NCBI GenBank assembly: GCA_045537045.1
Contig: JAZSOS010000051.1
Coordinates: 1 to 23,745, forward strand
Source of the DNA: SIG480 sp045537045
GTDB lineage: Bacteria > Bacillota > Clostridia > Oscillospirales > JAAYXM01
Direction: 5' to 3'
DNA: 23,745 bases
Both the position numbers and the translations under genes were made by a program. The notes beneath the pieces are model-generated. The model saw only the letters and a list, made by a program, of their open reading frames with translations, had not been told where the DNA came from and made no database searches. Shown piece by piece: positions 15,214-21,792 of the stretch (position 1 is the stretch's first letter; every line of letters starts with the position of its first letter).

Positions 15214-15253
15214 AACTTTGTATTCTATATATCTTACGAAAATACAGTTTAAC

Positions 15254-16504
15254 TTACAGCTTGCGAACCTTTTCTGCCGCGTTCTTTATACCGAGGATGA
15301 TGTTGTCAAGGTCGGTCTTTGTCAGACGCGGATGATGCGGAGTGTTAAGCTCACGGCGATAGAAGAAGTCTTCTGCCTTCGGGCAGATGTCCTGAGCATA
15401 TCCAAGCCCCTTAAGCGATGTAAAATGGTATGTAGGCTGATAATGCAAAATACCCTGAACACCTTCTTCGCGGTAAAGCACGCGCATAAAGTCATCACGG
15501 CTTGCGCCAAGCTCTTTTTCCTCAACACAAACGGTGTAGAGGTGGTAAATGTGCTTGCAGTTCGGGTCCTCATAAACAGGCGTGATTCCCTTGATACCCT
15601 GCAAACCTTCATTAAGGTATCTTCCGTGCTGAATGCGAAGATCATTGAGCATATCAAGCTTATCAAGCTGGCAGTTACCGACAGCACCCTGACACTCCGT
15701 CATACGGTAGTTGTTGCTCCACTTGCCGTTGATGAGATGGTTGTCAAAGTGGGACGGAATCCAGTAATCAGTCTGATTTTCCCAATCAACATTTCCCATG
15801 CAACGAAGCTTGTCAATACGGTATGCAAAATCGTCGTTGTTGCAAGTGATCATACCGCCTTCGCCAAGAGTTGTAATGTTTTTGAGGGAATGGAAGCTGA
15901 AGCAACCGAAATCACCGATAGAGCCGGCTTTTCTTCCCTTATACTCTGCACCAGGTGCGTGAGCACAGTCTTCAAGAACAAGAAGATTATGCTTTCTTGC
16001 AATCTCCATAATGGGATCCATATCGACCATCTGGCCACCGTAGTGAACAACAGAGATAGCCTTTGTCTTATTGGTAATCTTCTTTTCAACCTCAGCCGGG
16101 TCGATATTGAACGTACGCGGGTCAATATCCGCATAAACCGGCACGCCGCCTTCTTTAAGGATTGCAAGCGATGTTGCAACAAACGTGTTCGGGGTTGTGA
16201 TAACCTCATCTCCCGGGCCGATGCCCATTGCGCACATTGCAACGTGCATTGCCGTTGTGCAGTTACTTACTGCAAATGCATACTTCGTTCCGCACATCTC
16301 CGCAAAGCGGCGCTGGAAGCGCTGAACCTCGGGACCCATTGTGAGAGAATCCTGATGCATAGTTTTGAGAAGAGCCTGCTCCTCTGCCTCATCGTAAATG
16401 CTTCCGAAGAAGGAATACGGAACCTTCAATACTACACCGTCATCAACCTTATAGCTACTGGTGATGCCGCCGTCGGAATCTTTTCCTACAGAAACCTTTG
16501 CCAT
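15254..16504 (-). CDS. DegT/DnrJ/EryC1/StrS-family PLP-dependent aminotransferase, paralogue 2
   Basis: A 416-residue fold-type I PLP enzyme related to the 13753-15063 gene. Landmarks are SNCTTAMHVAMCAMGIGPGDEVITTPNTFVAT, VHYGGQMVDMDPIMEIARKH, VLEDCAHAPGAEYKGRKAGSIGDF and the Schiff-base Lys K208 in SFHSLKNITTLGEGGM. The C-terminal half carries GVQGILHYQPTYHF, the substrate-side region in this family. The first 30 residues (MAKVSVGKDSDGG onward) precede the usual family start, but ATG 16504 has a strong GGAGG site, so they are kept. A sugar or cyclitol aminotransferase reaction is likely; the substrate is not deducible. It is divergent from abrB. Confidence 0.92.
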   Translation of the reverse strand: MAKVSVGKDSDGGITSSYKVDDGVVLKVPYSFFGSIYDEAEEQALLKTMHQDSLTMGPEVQRFQRRFAEMCGTKYAFAVSNCTTAMHVAMCAMGIGPGDEVITTPNTFVATSLAILKEGGVPVYADIDPRTFNIDPAEVEKKITNKTKAISVVHYGGQMVDMDPIMEIARKHNLLVLEDCAHAPGAEYKGRKAGSIGDFGCFSFHSLKNITTLGEGGMITCNNDDFAYRIDKLRCMGNVDWENQTDYWIPSHFDNHLINGKWSNNYRMTECQGAVGNCQLDKLDMLNDLRIQHGRYLNEGLQGIKGITPVYEDPNCKHIYHLYTVCVEEKELGASRDDFMRVLYREEGVQGILHYQPTYHFTSLKGLGYAQDICPKAEDFFYRRELNTPHHPRLTKTDLDNIILGIKNAAEKVRKL

Positions 16505-16533
16505 AATTTTTACCTCCGTTTACAAATAATTTA

Positions 16534-16556
16534 AAGAGTAAAATAATTATACTCTT
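16534..16556. repeat. Inverted repeat in the leader of DegT paralogue 2
   Basis: AAGAGTA (16534-16540) and TACTCTT (16550-16556) flank AAATAATTA. It lies between the predicted transcript start and the ribosome binding site. It could be a weak hairpin or an operator; there is no further evidence. Confidence 0.4.
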
Positions 16557-16587
16557 CCGCACCTTAAAAGGTACATTACTTAACTTG

Positions 16588-16616
16588 ATTATACACTGTC
16601 CCGGGTTGTTTGTCAA
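16588..16616 (-). promoter_or_regulatory. Perfect consensus promoter of DegT paralogue 2
   Basis: On the minus strand TTGACA (16611-16616), exactly 17 bp, TATAAT (16588-16593). Predicted start is near 16581, giving a leader of about 77 nt. Confidence 0.9.
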
Positions 16617-16652
16617 TAATTATTTTAAGCAATGAAATAATTATTTTGTAAC
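16611..16652. promoter_or_regulatory. Putative shared operator, copy 2, with AT-rich dyad and direct repeats
   Basis: TGTCAA-T-AATTATTT-taagc-AATGAA (16611-16636), then an AT-rich run ending in TAAC. AATAATTATTTT occurs twice, at 16615-16626 and 16636-16647, 21 bp apart (two helical turns). The first copy is also an imperfect inverted repeat of TGAAATAATTATT (16633-16645). It lies between the -35 of DegT paralogue 2 and the -35 of the divergent abrB. Confidence 0.6.
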
Positions 16653-16660
16653 TTCGTCTA

Positions 16661-16694
16661 TTGACAAAATTTTACATATTTGATATTCTATAAT
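16661..16694 (+). promoter_or_regulatory. Promoter of abrB
   Basis: TTGACA (16661-16666) is followed by TATTCT at a 17-bp spacer (16684-16689) and by a perfect TATAAT at a 22-bp spacer (16689-16694). The first arrangement is the usual sigma-A geometry. The long-spacer option is typical of Spo0A-activated promoters, so the true -10 is uncertain. Confidence 0.6.
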
Positions 16695-16704
16695 CCCCGG
16701 GCAA

Positions 16705-16714
16705 AATTCGACTT
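16705..16714 (-). promoter_or_regulatory. Spo0A-box-like site in the abrB leader
   Basis: The minus strand reads AAGTCGAATT, 6 of 7 to the TGTCGAA box core. It lies just downstream of the predicted transcript start. In B. subtilis, Spo0A-P represses abrB from boxes at the same relative place. A single near-match is weak evidence. Confidence 0.35.
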
Positions 16715-16732
16715 AAAAGGACGGATGAAACT

Positions 16733-16972
16733 ATGAAGGAAACGGGAATTGTAAGAAAAATTGATGAACTCGGAAGAATTGTTCTGCCCATTGAGCTGCG
16801 CAAGCTTCTCGGGATTGACCAACGCGATCCGGTTGAAATCTTTGTTGACGGAGATGCAATTATCCTGAAAAAGCACCATTCCAAATGCATTTTCTGCGGA
16901 TCTAATTCTTCCCTGTCCGAATATAAGGGAAAGCACGTTTGTGCCACTTGTGCCAAAAACCTTGCAAAGTAA
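16733..16972 (+). CDS. abrB: AbrB-family transition-state regulator with C-terminal Cys4 motif
   Basis: AbrB-type proteins are dimeric swapped-hairpin DNA-binding regulators that hold back stationary-phase and sporulation genes. The 79-residue protein has the N-terminal domain KETGIVRKIDELGRIVLPIELRK (within residues 2-24) followed by EIFVDGDAIILKK. The C-terminal 28 residues differ from B. subtilis AbrB: a CxxC (C52, C55) and a second CxxC (C70, C73) 14 residues further on, which looks like a small zinc ribbon. This form is common in Clostridia as far as I recall. The start is the ATG at 16733, 11 nt after AAAAGGA. It is divergent from DegT paralogue 2. Confidence 0.92.
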   Translation: MKETGIVRKIDELGRIVLPIELRKLLGIDQRDPVEIFVDGDAIILKKHHSKCIFCGSNSSLSEYKGKHVCATCAKNLAK

Positions 16973-16989
16973 TTTGTGTTATGTACGCA

Positions 16990-17030
16990 AATCCGGCTGT
17001 GACGGTATCCGTCACAGCCGGATTGCTTTT
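16990..17030. terminator. Bidirectional terminator after abrB and the Cys-rich gene
   Basis: Perfect 16-bp stem AATCCGGCTGTGACGG / CCGTCACAGCCGGATT (16990-17005, 17009-17024) with loop TAT. GCTTTTTATTT follows on the plus strand. It lies immediately next to the stop codon of the convergent gene (17030-17032). Confidence 0.93.
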
Positions 17031-17884
17031 TATTTGCCGCAGCAGCCGTAAGAAACAGGCTTGCAATCACATGGCGGATTATCGGGAATCGCTCGTGACG
17101 GCGGGAAAAACTCCCCAACCGGGAACTTGATTTTGCGGAAGAGGTCGCAGGGTCTGTCTTCACTTGAGCCGACACATTCTTTTTCTGGCATGCAGAAATC
17201 GTATGCCGGAATGAGAATCTGGCTGTCGCGTTCAAGACGAACGATAGAAAACTGACCGAGAGTTACAAGAAGATTCTTGCATCCTCCGCTGACGACAAGC
17301 TCATCGTCAAAATACTCTTTTATGCACTGCGGTACGTCGCAAAGCTCATCACAGTTGCATTCACACTCCGGCGGTGTGCAGCTGCACACGGACTTTGCCT
17401 CGCAGATATCCGCGTCAAGGAATATCGGGTCGACTGCTTCTACAAACGCCGTAGGCATATTGGTTGCACACTTAGAGCAGTCAGAAAGCTCGGAGCTGAA
17501 TATTTTCACATCTCCCTCGCTGCCGAATAGGATTACGTTTTTGTCGTAAATGGCAAGACCTTTTACCTTCTGCGTTCTTCCGTTGCATGCGCAGACCTCT
17601 ACCGTGATATAGTAGAAAAATCTTATATCAACCGAGTAAAAGCCGCGGTTGAACGCCACATCACGCACATCTATGTTCGTCCAGAGTAGCTTCGCATCAC
17701 GGCTCTTGACACTTGTTGCACAGTCGAGAATTTCCTGGGAACAACGAGTGGGGTACACGCGCAGGTTCTCTATGCACTCTTTATCACGGCATGAGTCGTA
17801 GATTCTTTTTGTATGGATACACACAGCCTCTTTAACGCACGGCGGGTTTCCGTGGATCGGGCCGGGCAAAACCTTATCAGGCAT
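17030..17884 (-). CDS. Cysteine-rich protein of unknown function, putative spore-associated
   Basis: A 284-residue protein with 26 cysteines (about 9 percent) and no signal peptide or membrane segment. Cys pairs occur throughout: DSCRDKEC near residue 30, VCACN, DCSKC, then a dense CSCTPPECECNCDELCDVPQC at about 165-185, and a DCKPVSYGCCGK end. Between them are beta-rich stretches (FNRGFYSVDIRFFYYITVEV). ATG 17884 is preferred over the in-frame TTG two codons earlier, because GGGAGG lies 10 nt from the ATG but only 4 from the TTG. It lies 85 bp behind gerB on the same strand. From memory, similar proteins recur in Clostridia without assigned function. A spore coat or metal-binding role is an inference from context and Cys content. 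Confidence 0.85.
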   Translation of the reverse strand: MPDKVLPGPIHGNPPCVKEAVCIHTKRIYDSCRDKECIENLRVYPTRCSQEILDCATSVKSRDAKLLWTNIDVRDVAFNRGFYSVDIRFFYYITVEVCACNGRTQKVKGLAIYDKNVILFGSEGDVKIFSSELSDCSKCATNMPTAFVEAVDPIFLDADICEAKSVCSCTPPECECNCDELCDVPQCIKEYFDDELVVSGGCKNLLVTLGQFSIVRLERDSQILIPAYDFCMPEKECVGSSEDRPCDLFRKIKFPVGEFFPPSRAIPDNPPCDCKPVSYGCCGK

Positions 17885-17969
17885 TTGCAAATAACCTCCC
17901 GTAATAATGTTTTGAAGTCTCCTTCACTACATATTATGCAAGGTTTCCTTTTCGGTGAAAAAACGCCTC

Positions 17970-19046
17970 TTATTTCCCTTTTCTTTTCTGCGCACACGCA
18001 AAAAGCACAAGCGGCAAAAGCACATATACGCCGACAACCCACCCCGCTCCGGGCGTCCATTCCACCATACCGCGGAGTGCCGACAGGTCACGGTAAATAA
18101 GCTGTGTCATAGCAGCGCATATAAGTGCAAGAGGAAGGCTAAGCCCTTCTTTTTTTGTCACATTAAATATCCCGCAGAGCATATCTTCGGCAAAGAGCAG
18201 GCATACCGAGGTTTTGAAAAACAACGACAGCGTCATTGCAATGCAAGCGAGAATCTCGGTGTGCTGAATGAATCCGCCAACACCGCGCACTGACATTGCC
18301 GTAAACACGGGGTAAAAATCCGTACCTGTAACCTTTTCCCCAAGCGTCGCAACCGTGACAGCACCGATAATCGCAAGAGAGAGCGCTGAGCCAGCAACCG
18401 ACCACAAAAAGAACTTTTTCCGCGCAGCCCCCTGCTCCATTCGCGAATATACCGAAAAAAGCGCGAACACCGTGCCGAACCGGTTTAAAAACACCTCTCC
18501 TGCTCCGGTGAAAAACGCATAAATCTCTTTTCCCGAAGGAACAAGCCGCGAAAACTCCATCCACCTGATGCCAAAAAGAACAAACACCGCAAGCACTGCC
18601 GCCGAAAACCAGAGCAAGAGCCGCGCCGCACCGGATACCGCACGCAGACCGCTGCGGAGCGCGAGCGCGGAGATAATTGCAATAAGGAGCGGAAGAACAA
18701 TCTGCGGAGTTCTGAAAAGCGCTGTTATCTGCACAAAGCGCGAAAACACCGTGAGCGAAAGAATGCACGTAACAAGCGAAAAAAGCGCAGTTACGCCTCC
18801 GAAAAAGCGCGCGCCCCATTTTCCGCACACGGAAGAAAGCACCTCATAAAAGCTTTTTTCAGGAAATTTTTCACACACCAATACAATGCACCATGCAAGG
18901 AGAGCTGCTGCCGCCCCCGCGATTATGTGTGCTATCCACGCGCCGCTACCCGCTCCGGTTCCCGACATCACGGAATAAGCGTTTGCAAAAATTACAAGAG
19001 CGCACACCGCCGCGCCCGAGCCGTTTGTTATTCTGCCTTCTCGCAT
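17970..19046 (-). CDS. Spore germination receptor B subunit (GerAB/GerKB permease family)
   Basis: The B subunit is an APC-superfamily-like membrane protein of the inner spore membrane that senses germinants in A/B/C receptors. The 358 residues form about ten hydrophobic segments, as in the family. Recognisable parts are NAYSVMSGTGAGSGAWIAHII near the start, FPEKSFYEVLSSVCGKWGARFFG, and the final GMVEWTPGAGWVVGVYVLLPLVLF. It is the last gene of the A-C-D-B operon and starts 4 bp after the stop of the small D-like gene, with GAGGT as ribosome binding site. The germinant is not predictable from sequence. Confidence 0.92.
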   Translation of the reverse strand: MREGRITNGSGAAVCALVIFANAYSVMSGTGAGSGAWIAHIIAGAAAALLAWCIVLVCEKFPEKSFYEVLSSVCGKWGARFFGGVTALFSLVTCILSLTVFSRFVQITALFRTPQIVLPLLIAIISALALRSGLRAVSGAARLLLWFSAAVLAVFVLFGIRWMEFSRLVPSGKEIYAFFTGAGEVFLNRFGTVFALFSVYSRMEQGAARKKFFLWSVAGSALSLAIIGAVTVATLGEKVTGTDFYPVFTAMSVRGVGGFIQHTEILACIAMTLSLFFKTSVCLLFAEDMLCGIFNVTKKEGLSLPLALICAAMTQLIYRDLSALRGMVEWTPGAGWVVGVYVLLPLVLFACAQKRKGK

Positions 19047-19050
19047 ATAA

Positions 19051-19245
19051 TTACCTCATAAATATAGAAATCATTCCGGAAAGAGATGCACCGACATGGT
19101 CACTTTCCGCGGCAATGCCTGAAAACACCGCCAGAAGAAGAGACACCGAGCCGAGCACTATATACGCGATCTTCTCCTTGCCCTTACGCATCCGGAAATC
19201 AAAAAACAATGCTACCGCAAAAACAGCGGGAAGAACATAACTCAT
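19051..19245 (-). CDS. Small two-helix membrane protein, D-subunit-like, inside the germination operon
   Basis: A 64-residue protein with two hydrophobic segments (about residues 3-16 and 26-46) separated by a basic loop FRMRKGKEK. Its ATG overlaps the stop of the C-subunit gene by 4 bp (ATGA) and has its own GGAGGA site. The stop is 4 bp before gerB. Some Bacillus and clostridial ger operons carry a small two-helix D subunit that modulates receptor activity; size, topology and position fit, though sequence identity could not be tested. Its tight packing in the operon argues that it is a real gene. Confidence 0.8.
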   Translation of the reverse strand: MSYVLPAVFAVALFFDFRMRKGKEKIAYIVLGSVSLLLAVFSGIAAESDHVGASLSGMISIFMR

Positions 19246-20234
19246 TTCTTTCCTCCGAGAATATTACTTACCGTTACCTCACACGTCACTTCCGGTACTT
19301 TTCCATCCGTACCGAAAATATCTGCCATACTGTTTTCCTGTGCATACGAAATCAGACCTGAAAAGGCGTTTTCGAGATATTTTTTTGCGCTATCCTCCAT
19401 CATTCCGGAATCAACATTCCCCTTCACTCCGGCAGGAGAAAGCACGCACTTTATGTGAATTTTCACCGCGTTTGCATTCTCTTTTTTCTTTATATCATTT
19501 GCAAGAATTTCAAAAGAGGCGCTCCCGCCTTGCGGCAAAGCAAACGTGGGCAAATATCCCCCCGCTCCTTCCTTTGTCATCAGCGACAGCGCAAGCATTT
19601 GCTCCCCGTCAAGAAATCCTGCAATTTCTCCGTTTTTCATCACTGCACCGCCCGACAGAAGCATTTTTTCATTCTCTATGCTCGCTGTCGGGAGAATGTA
19701 CTCACCATCTTCCTCGCGTTCTCTGAAAATCTGCCACACGCGCTTTGCAAAAAATCGCCTTGAATTTTCCTCATTGGCAAACATATCCGAAATACTTTCA
19801 AAAACGTCACTCCCGCCCGGAGATGCGGTGTCGATAAGCTCTTCTGTACTGTTCCCGCGTACAATCACGGGCGCAATGTCAAGATAAACATCCTGAACGC
19901 GCAAAACCGTATCTAAAACCTCATCGGTATAGTGCGCTGCATCCTCTCCGATTAGAATACAGCTTGTGTGTCCCCAGTAAAGTTTTTTATCCGCGCGGCT
20001 TCCAAGCTCTCTTACTGCCTCAAAAAAGCTTCCGCCCTCTGCCGTATATTTTGCGCCCTCCTTATCGTCAATTCCTCCGGTGGGTGCACATACCACATTT
20101 ACGCGGACTCCGTCTTCTGCCGCATCTATCCCGACACCGTTTACAATCTCCTGCATATTAAGTTCGTTATAGTCAAAGCAACCGCCGAGCGTGAGCAGAA
20201 GGCACGCCGCGCTAAAAAGTCTTATAAACCGCAT
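19242..20234 (-). CDS. Spore germination receptor C subunit (Ger(x)C lipoprotein)
   Basis: The C subunit is an outer-face lipoprotein of the germinant receptor on the inner spore membrane. The 330-residue protein has a signal peptide with lipobox LTLGGC (Cys19), then DYNELNMQEIVNGVGID, which is the typical C-subunit start. Further on are LYWGHTSCILIGEDAA and LRVQDVYLDIAPVIVRGNS. It starts at an ATG that shares one base with the gerA stop (TGATG), so translation is coupled. It is somewhat shorter than the B. subtilis proteins (about 370-400), mainly towards the C-terminus. Confidence 0.93.
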   Translation of the reverse strand: MRFIRLFSAACLLLTLGGCFDYNELNMQEIVNGVGIDAAEDGVRVNVVCAPTGGIDDKEGAKYTAEGGSFFEAVRELGSRADKKLYWGHTSCILIGEDAAHYTDEVLDTVLRVQDVYLDIAPVIVRGNSTEELIDTASPGGSDVFESISDMFANEENSRRFFAKRVWQIFREREEDGEYILPTASIENEKMLLSGGAVMKNGEIAGFLDGEQMLALSLMTKEGAGGYLPTFALPQGGSASFEILANDIKKKENANAVKIHIKCVLSPAGVKGNVDSGMMEDSAKKYLENAFSGLISYAQENSMADIFGTDGKVPEVTCEVTVSNILGGKK

Positions 20235-21739
20235 CAGAACTTCCTCCGGAAGCGAATTTTATTAAGGCGCGATATGGCATACGGGCGGTGAACCATCCTC
20301 TCGCGCAGAACGCGGACATACCCATCCTTTGCACCAAAGCGCGTGTGGGGAATTATATATGAAGTAAAGTCCACATCGAAAGACTTAAGCGAGGATATAT
20401 ACGCAGCAAAGCCTATCACGCACACTGCATATCCGTATATACCGAGCAGTGCCGAGGAAAGCAGAAAAACAAGCCTGAGAATCGCTATTGCGCCGTCAAG
20501 CTTAGGTGTCAGAAACGATGCTATTCCGCACATTGCAACGATTATAATCATCTCGGCAGATACAATGTTCGCGGTAACTATACTCTGACCAAGGACAATA
20601 GCACCGACAGTGCTTACCGTAACGCCGATTGCCTTCGGCAGGCGCACCCCCGCCTCGCGCAAGAGATCAAACAAAAGCAGAAGCAAAAACATTTCCACCG
20701 CCGCAGGAAACGGAACCTGCGCCCGGCTTTTTGCAATGCTTATAAGAAGATTTCGCGGTATCATCTCTTTATGGTATGATATGAGCGCAATATAAAGTGC
20801 CGGCAGGCTCACCGCCGCAAAAAACGAAACGAAACGCAAAATACGGGTGAAGCTTGCGAAGATGTGGTTTTCGTAATAATCCTCGTTCGCCTGAAAATTC
20901 TCAAGAAACAAATACGGAAATGTAATTGCATACGGTGTTCCGTCAACAAGCAGTGCCGCCCGTCCTTCAAACAGCTTTGCCGCAACAACGTCCGGCCGTT
21001 CGGTCTTTCCGGTGGTATCAACAAGCGAGGAAGGGCTATCCGTAACAAGCTCGGAAATGTAGTTCACATCAAGGACGGAATCAATTTCAAACGATGAAAG
21101 CCGGCGCTCCATTTCCCTTATAAGCTTTTCTTCGCACAAGCCCTCAATATAAACGAGGCAGGTTCTCGTGCGACTTACCTTTCCCACCTCTATAAATCTG
21201 AATTTGAGATTTGGATTTTTCACCTTACGCCGTATAAGTCCGATGTTCGTAACAATAAGCTCGGAAAAGCCTTCCTTCGGTCCGTTCACGGCGTTCTCCG
21301 TTTCAGGGATGCTTATACCGCGGATTGCGTATCTCTTTGAGTTTGCCGCTATCGCGCGAGGGCAGGTGTCCACAAGCACAACCGTATCACCGATAAGCAC
21401 TGAGGTTACCGCATCAAAAGGGGTGTCCTTTACGCTGACATCATCCGTACTTATTACCGTTGCCGCAAGAGTTTCCGCAAGCGTCTCGCCTAAAGCAATT
21501 CCGTCCGGATTGAATTTAAGAAGCGGGCGGACAACGTTCTGGTCGATAACAATGTTATTCACAAGCACCTCGGTAAAAATCACACAACCGCGCACTTTCT
21601 CGTCATATCTGTTTCTGAAGGGACGGAAGATAACCGTTTCATCATCGCCGAGAATTTCACGCATAAGCGCAATATCCCGCTCGAGAACTCCGCTAAACTG
21701 CATATTCTTAAGTTCTTCGGCAGAAAACCCTTTTCGCAT
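20234..21739 (-). CDS. Spore germination receptor A subunit (GerA/GerKA family)
   Basis: The A subunit forms the soluble sensor and channel-like membrane part of the germinant receptor. The 501-residue protein has a cytosolic N-terminal two-lobe domain (to about residue 290), then several membrane segments and a short basic tail. Signatures include EVGKVSRTRTCLVYIEG, RPDVVAAKLFEGRAALLVDGTP, and FDLLREAGVRLPKAIGVTVSTVGAIVLGQ (spread over the membrane part), which is the family hallmark. GGAGG lies before ATG 21739. It is the first gene of A-C-D-B. Forespore sigma-G control is expected for such operons, but no convincing sigma-G promoter was found in the 53 bp upstream. Confidence 0.96.
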   Translation of the reverse strand: MRKGFSAEELKNMQFSGVLERDIALMREILGDDETVIFRPFRNRYDEKVRGCVIFTEVLVNNIVIDQNVVRPLLKFNPDGIALGETLAETLAATVISTDDVSVKDTPFDAVTSVLIGDTVVLVDTCPRAIAANSKRYAIRGISIPETENAVNGPKEGFSELIVTNIGLIRRKVKNPNLKFRFIEVGKVSRTRTCLVYIEGLCEEKLIREMERRLSSFEIDSVLDVNYISELVTDSPSSLVDTTGKTERPDVVAAKLFEGRAALLVDGTPYAITFPYLFLENFQANEDYYENHIFASFTRILRFVSFFAAVSLPALYIALISYHKEMIPRNLLISIAKSRAQVPFPAAVEMFLLLLLFDLLREAGVRLPKAIGVTVSTVGAIVLGQSIVTANIVSAEMIIIVAMCGIASFLTPKLDGAIAILRLVFLLSSALLGIYGYAVCVIGFAAYISSLKSFDVDFTSYIIPHTRFGAKDGYVRVLRERMVHRPYAISRLNKIRFRRKF

Positions 21740-21792
21740 TATTTTATCCTCCGATGTATTTATGTGGCTTATTTTCCCACGGATGGGAGGTT

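Noticed and set aside
15185..16534. 449-codon plus-strand frame opposite DegT paralogue 2
   Set aside because: Antisense shadow of a clearly identified aminotransferase, with Cys- and Val-rich translation and no start signal.
17888..17890. TTG as the start of the Cys-rich gene
   Set aside because: Only 4 nt from GGGAGG; the ATG at 17882-17884 has more plausible spacing.
18163..18828. 221-codon frame overlapping gerB on the same strand
   Set aside because: Out-of-frame reading of a membrane-protein gene; gerB itself shows clear family features and operon spacing.
21755..21792. Hairpin TCCCA-cgga-TGGGA between the MocR gene and gerA as a terminator
   Set aside because: The stem is only about 5 bp and lacks a proper U-tract; too weak to call.
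21740..21792. Sigma-G promoter for the germination operon
   Set aside because: CATAAATA resembles a sigma-G -10, but no acceptable -35 lies at the right distance.
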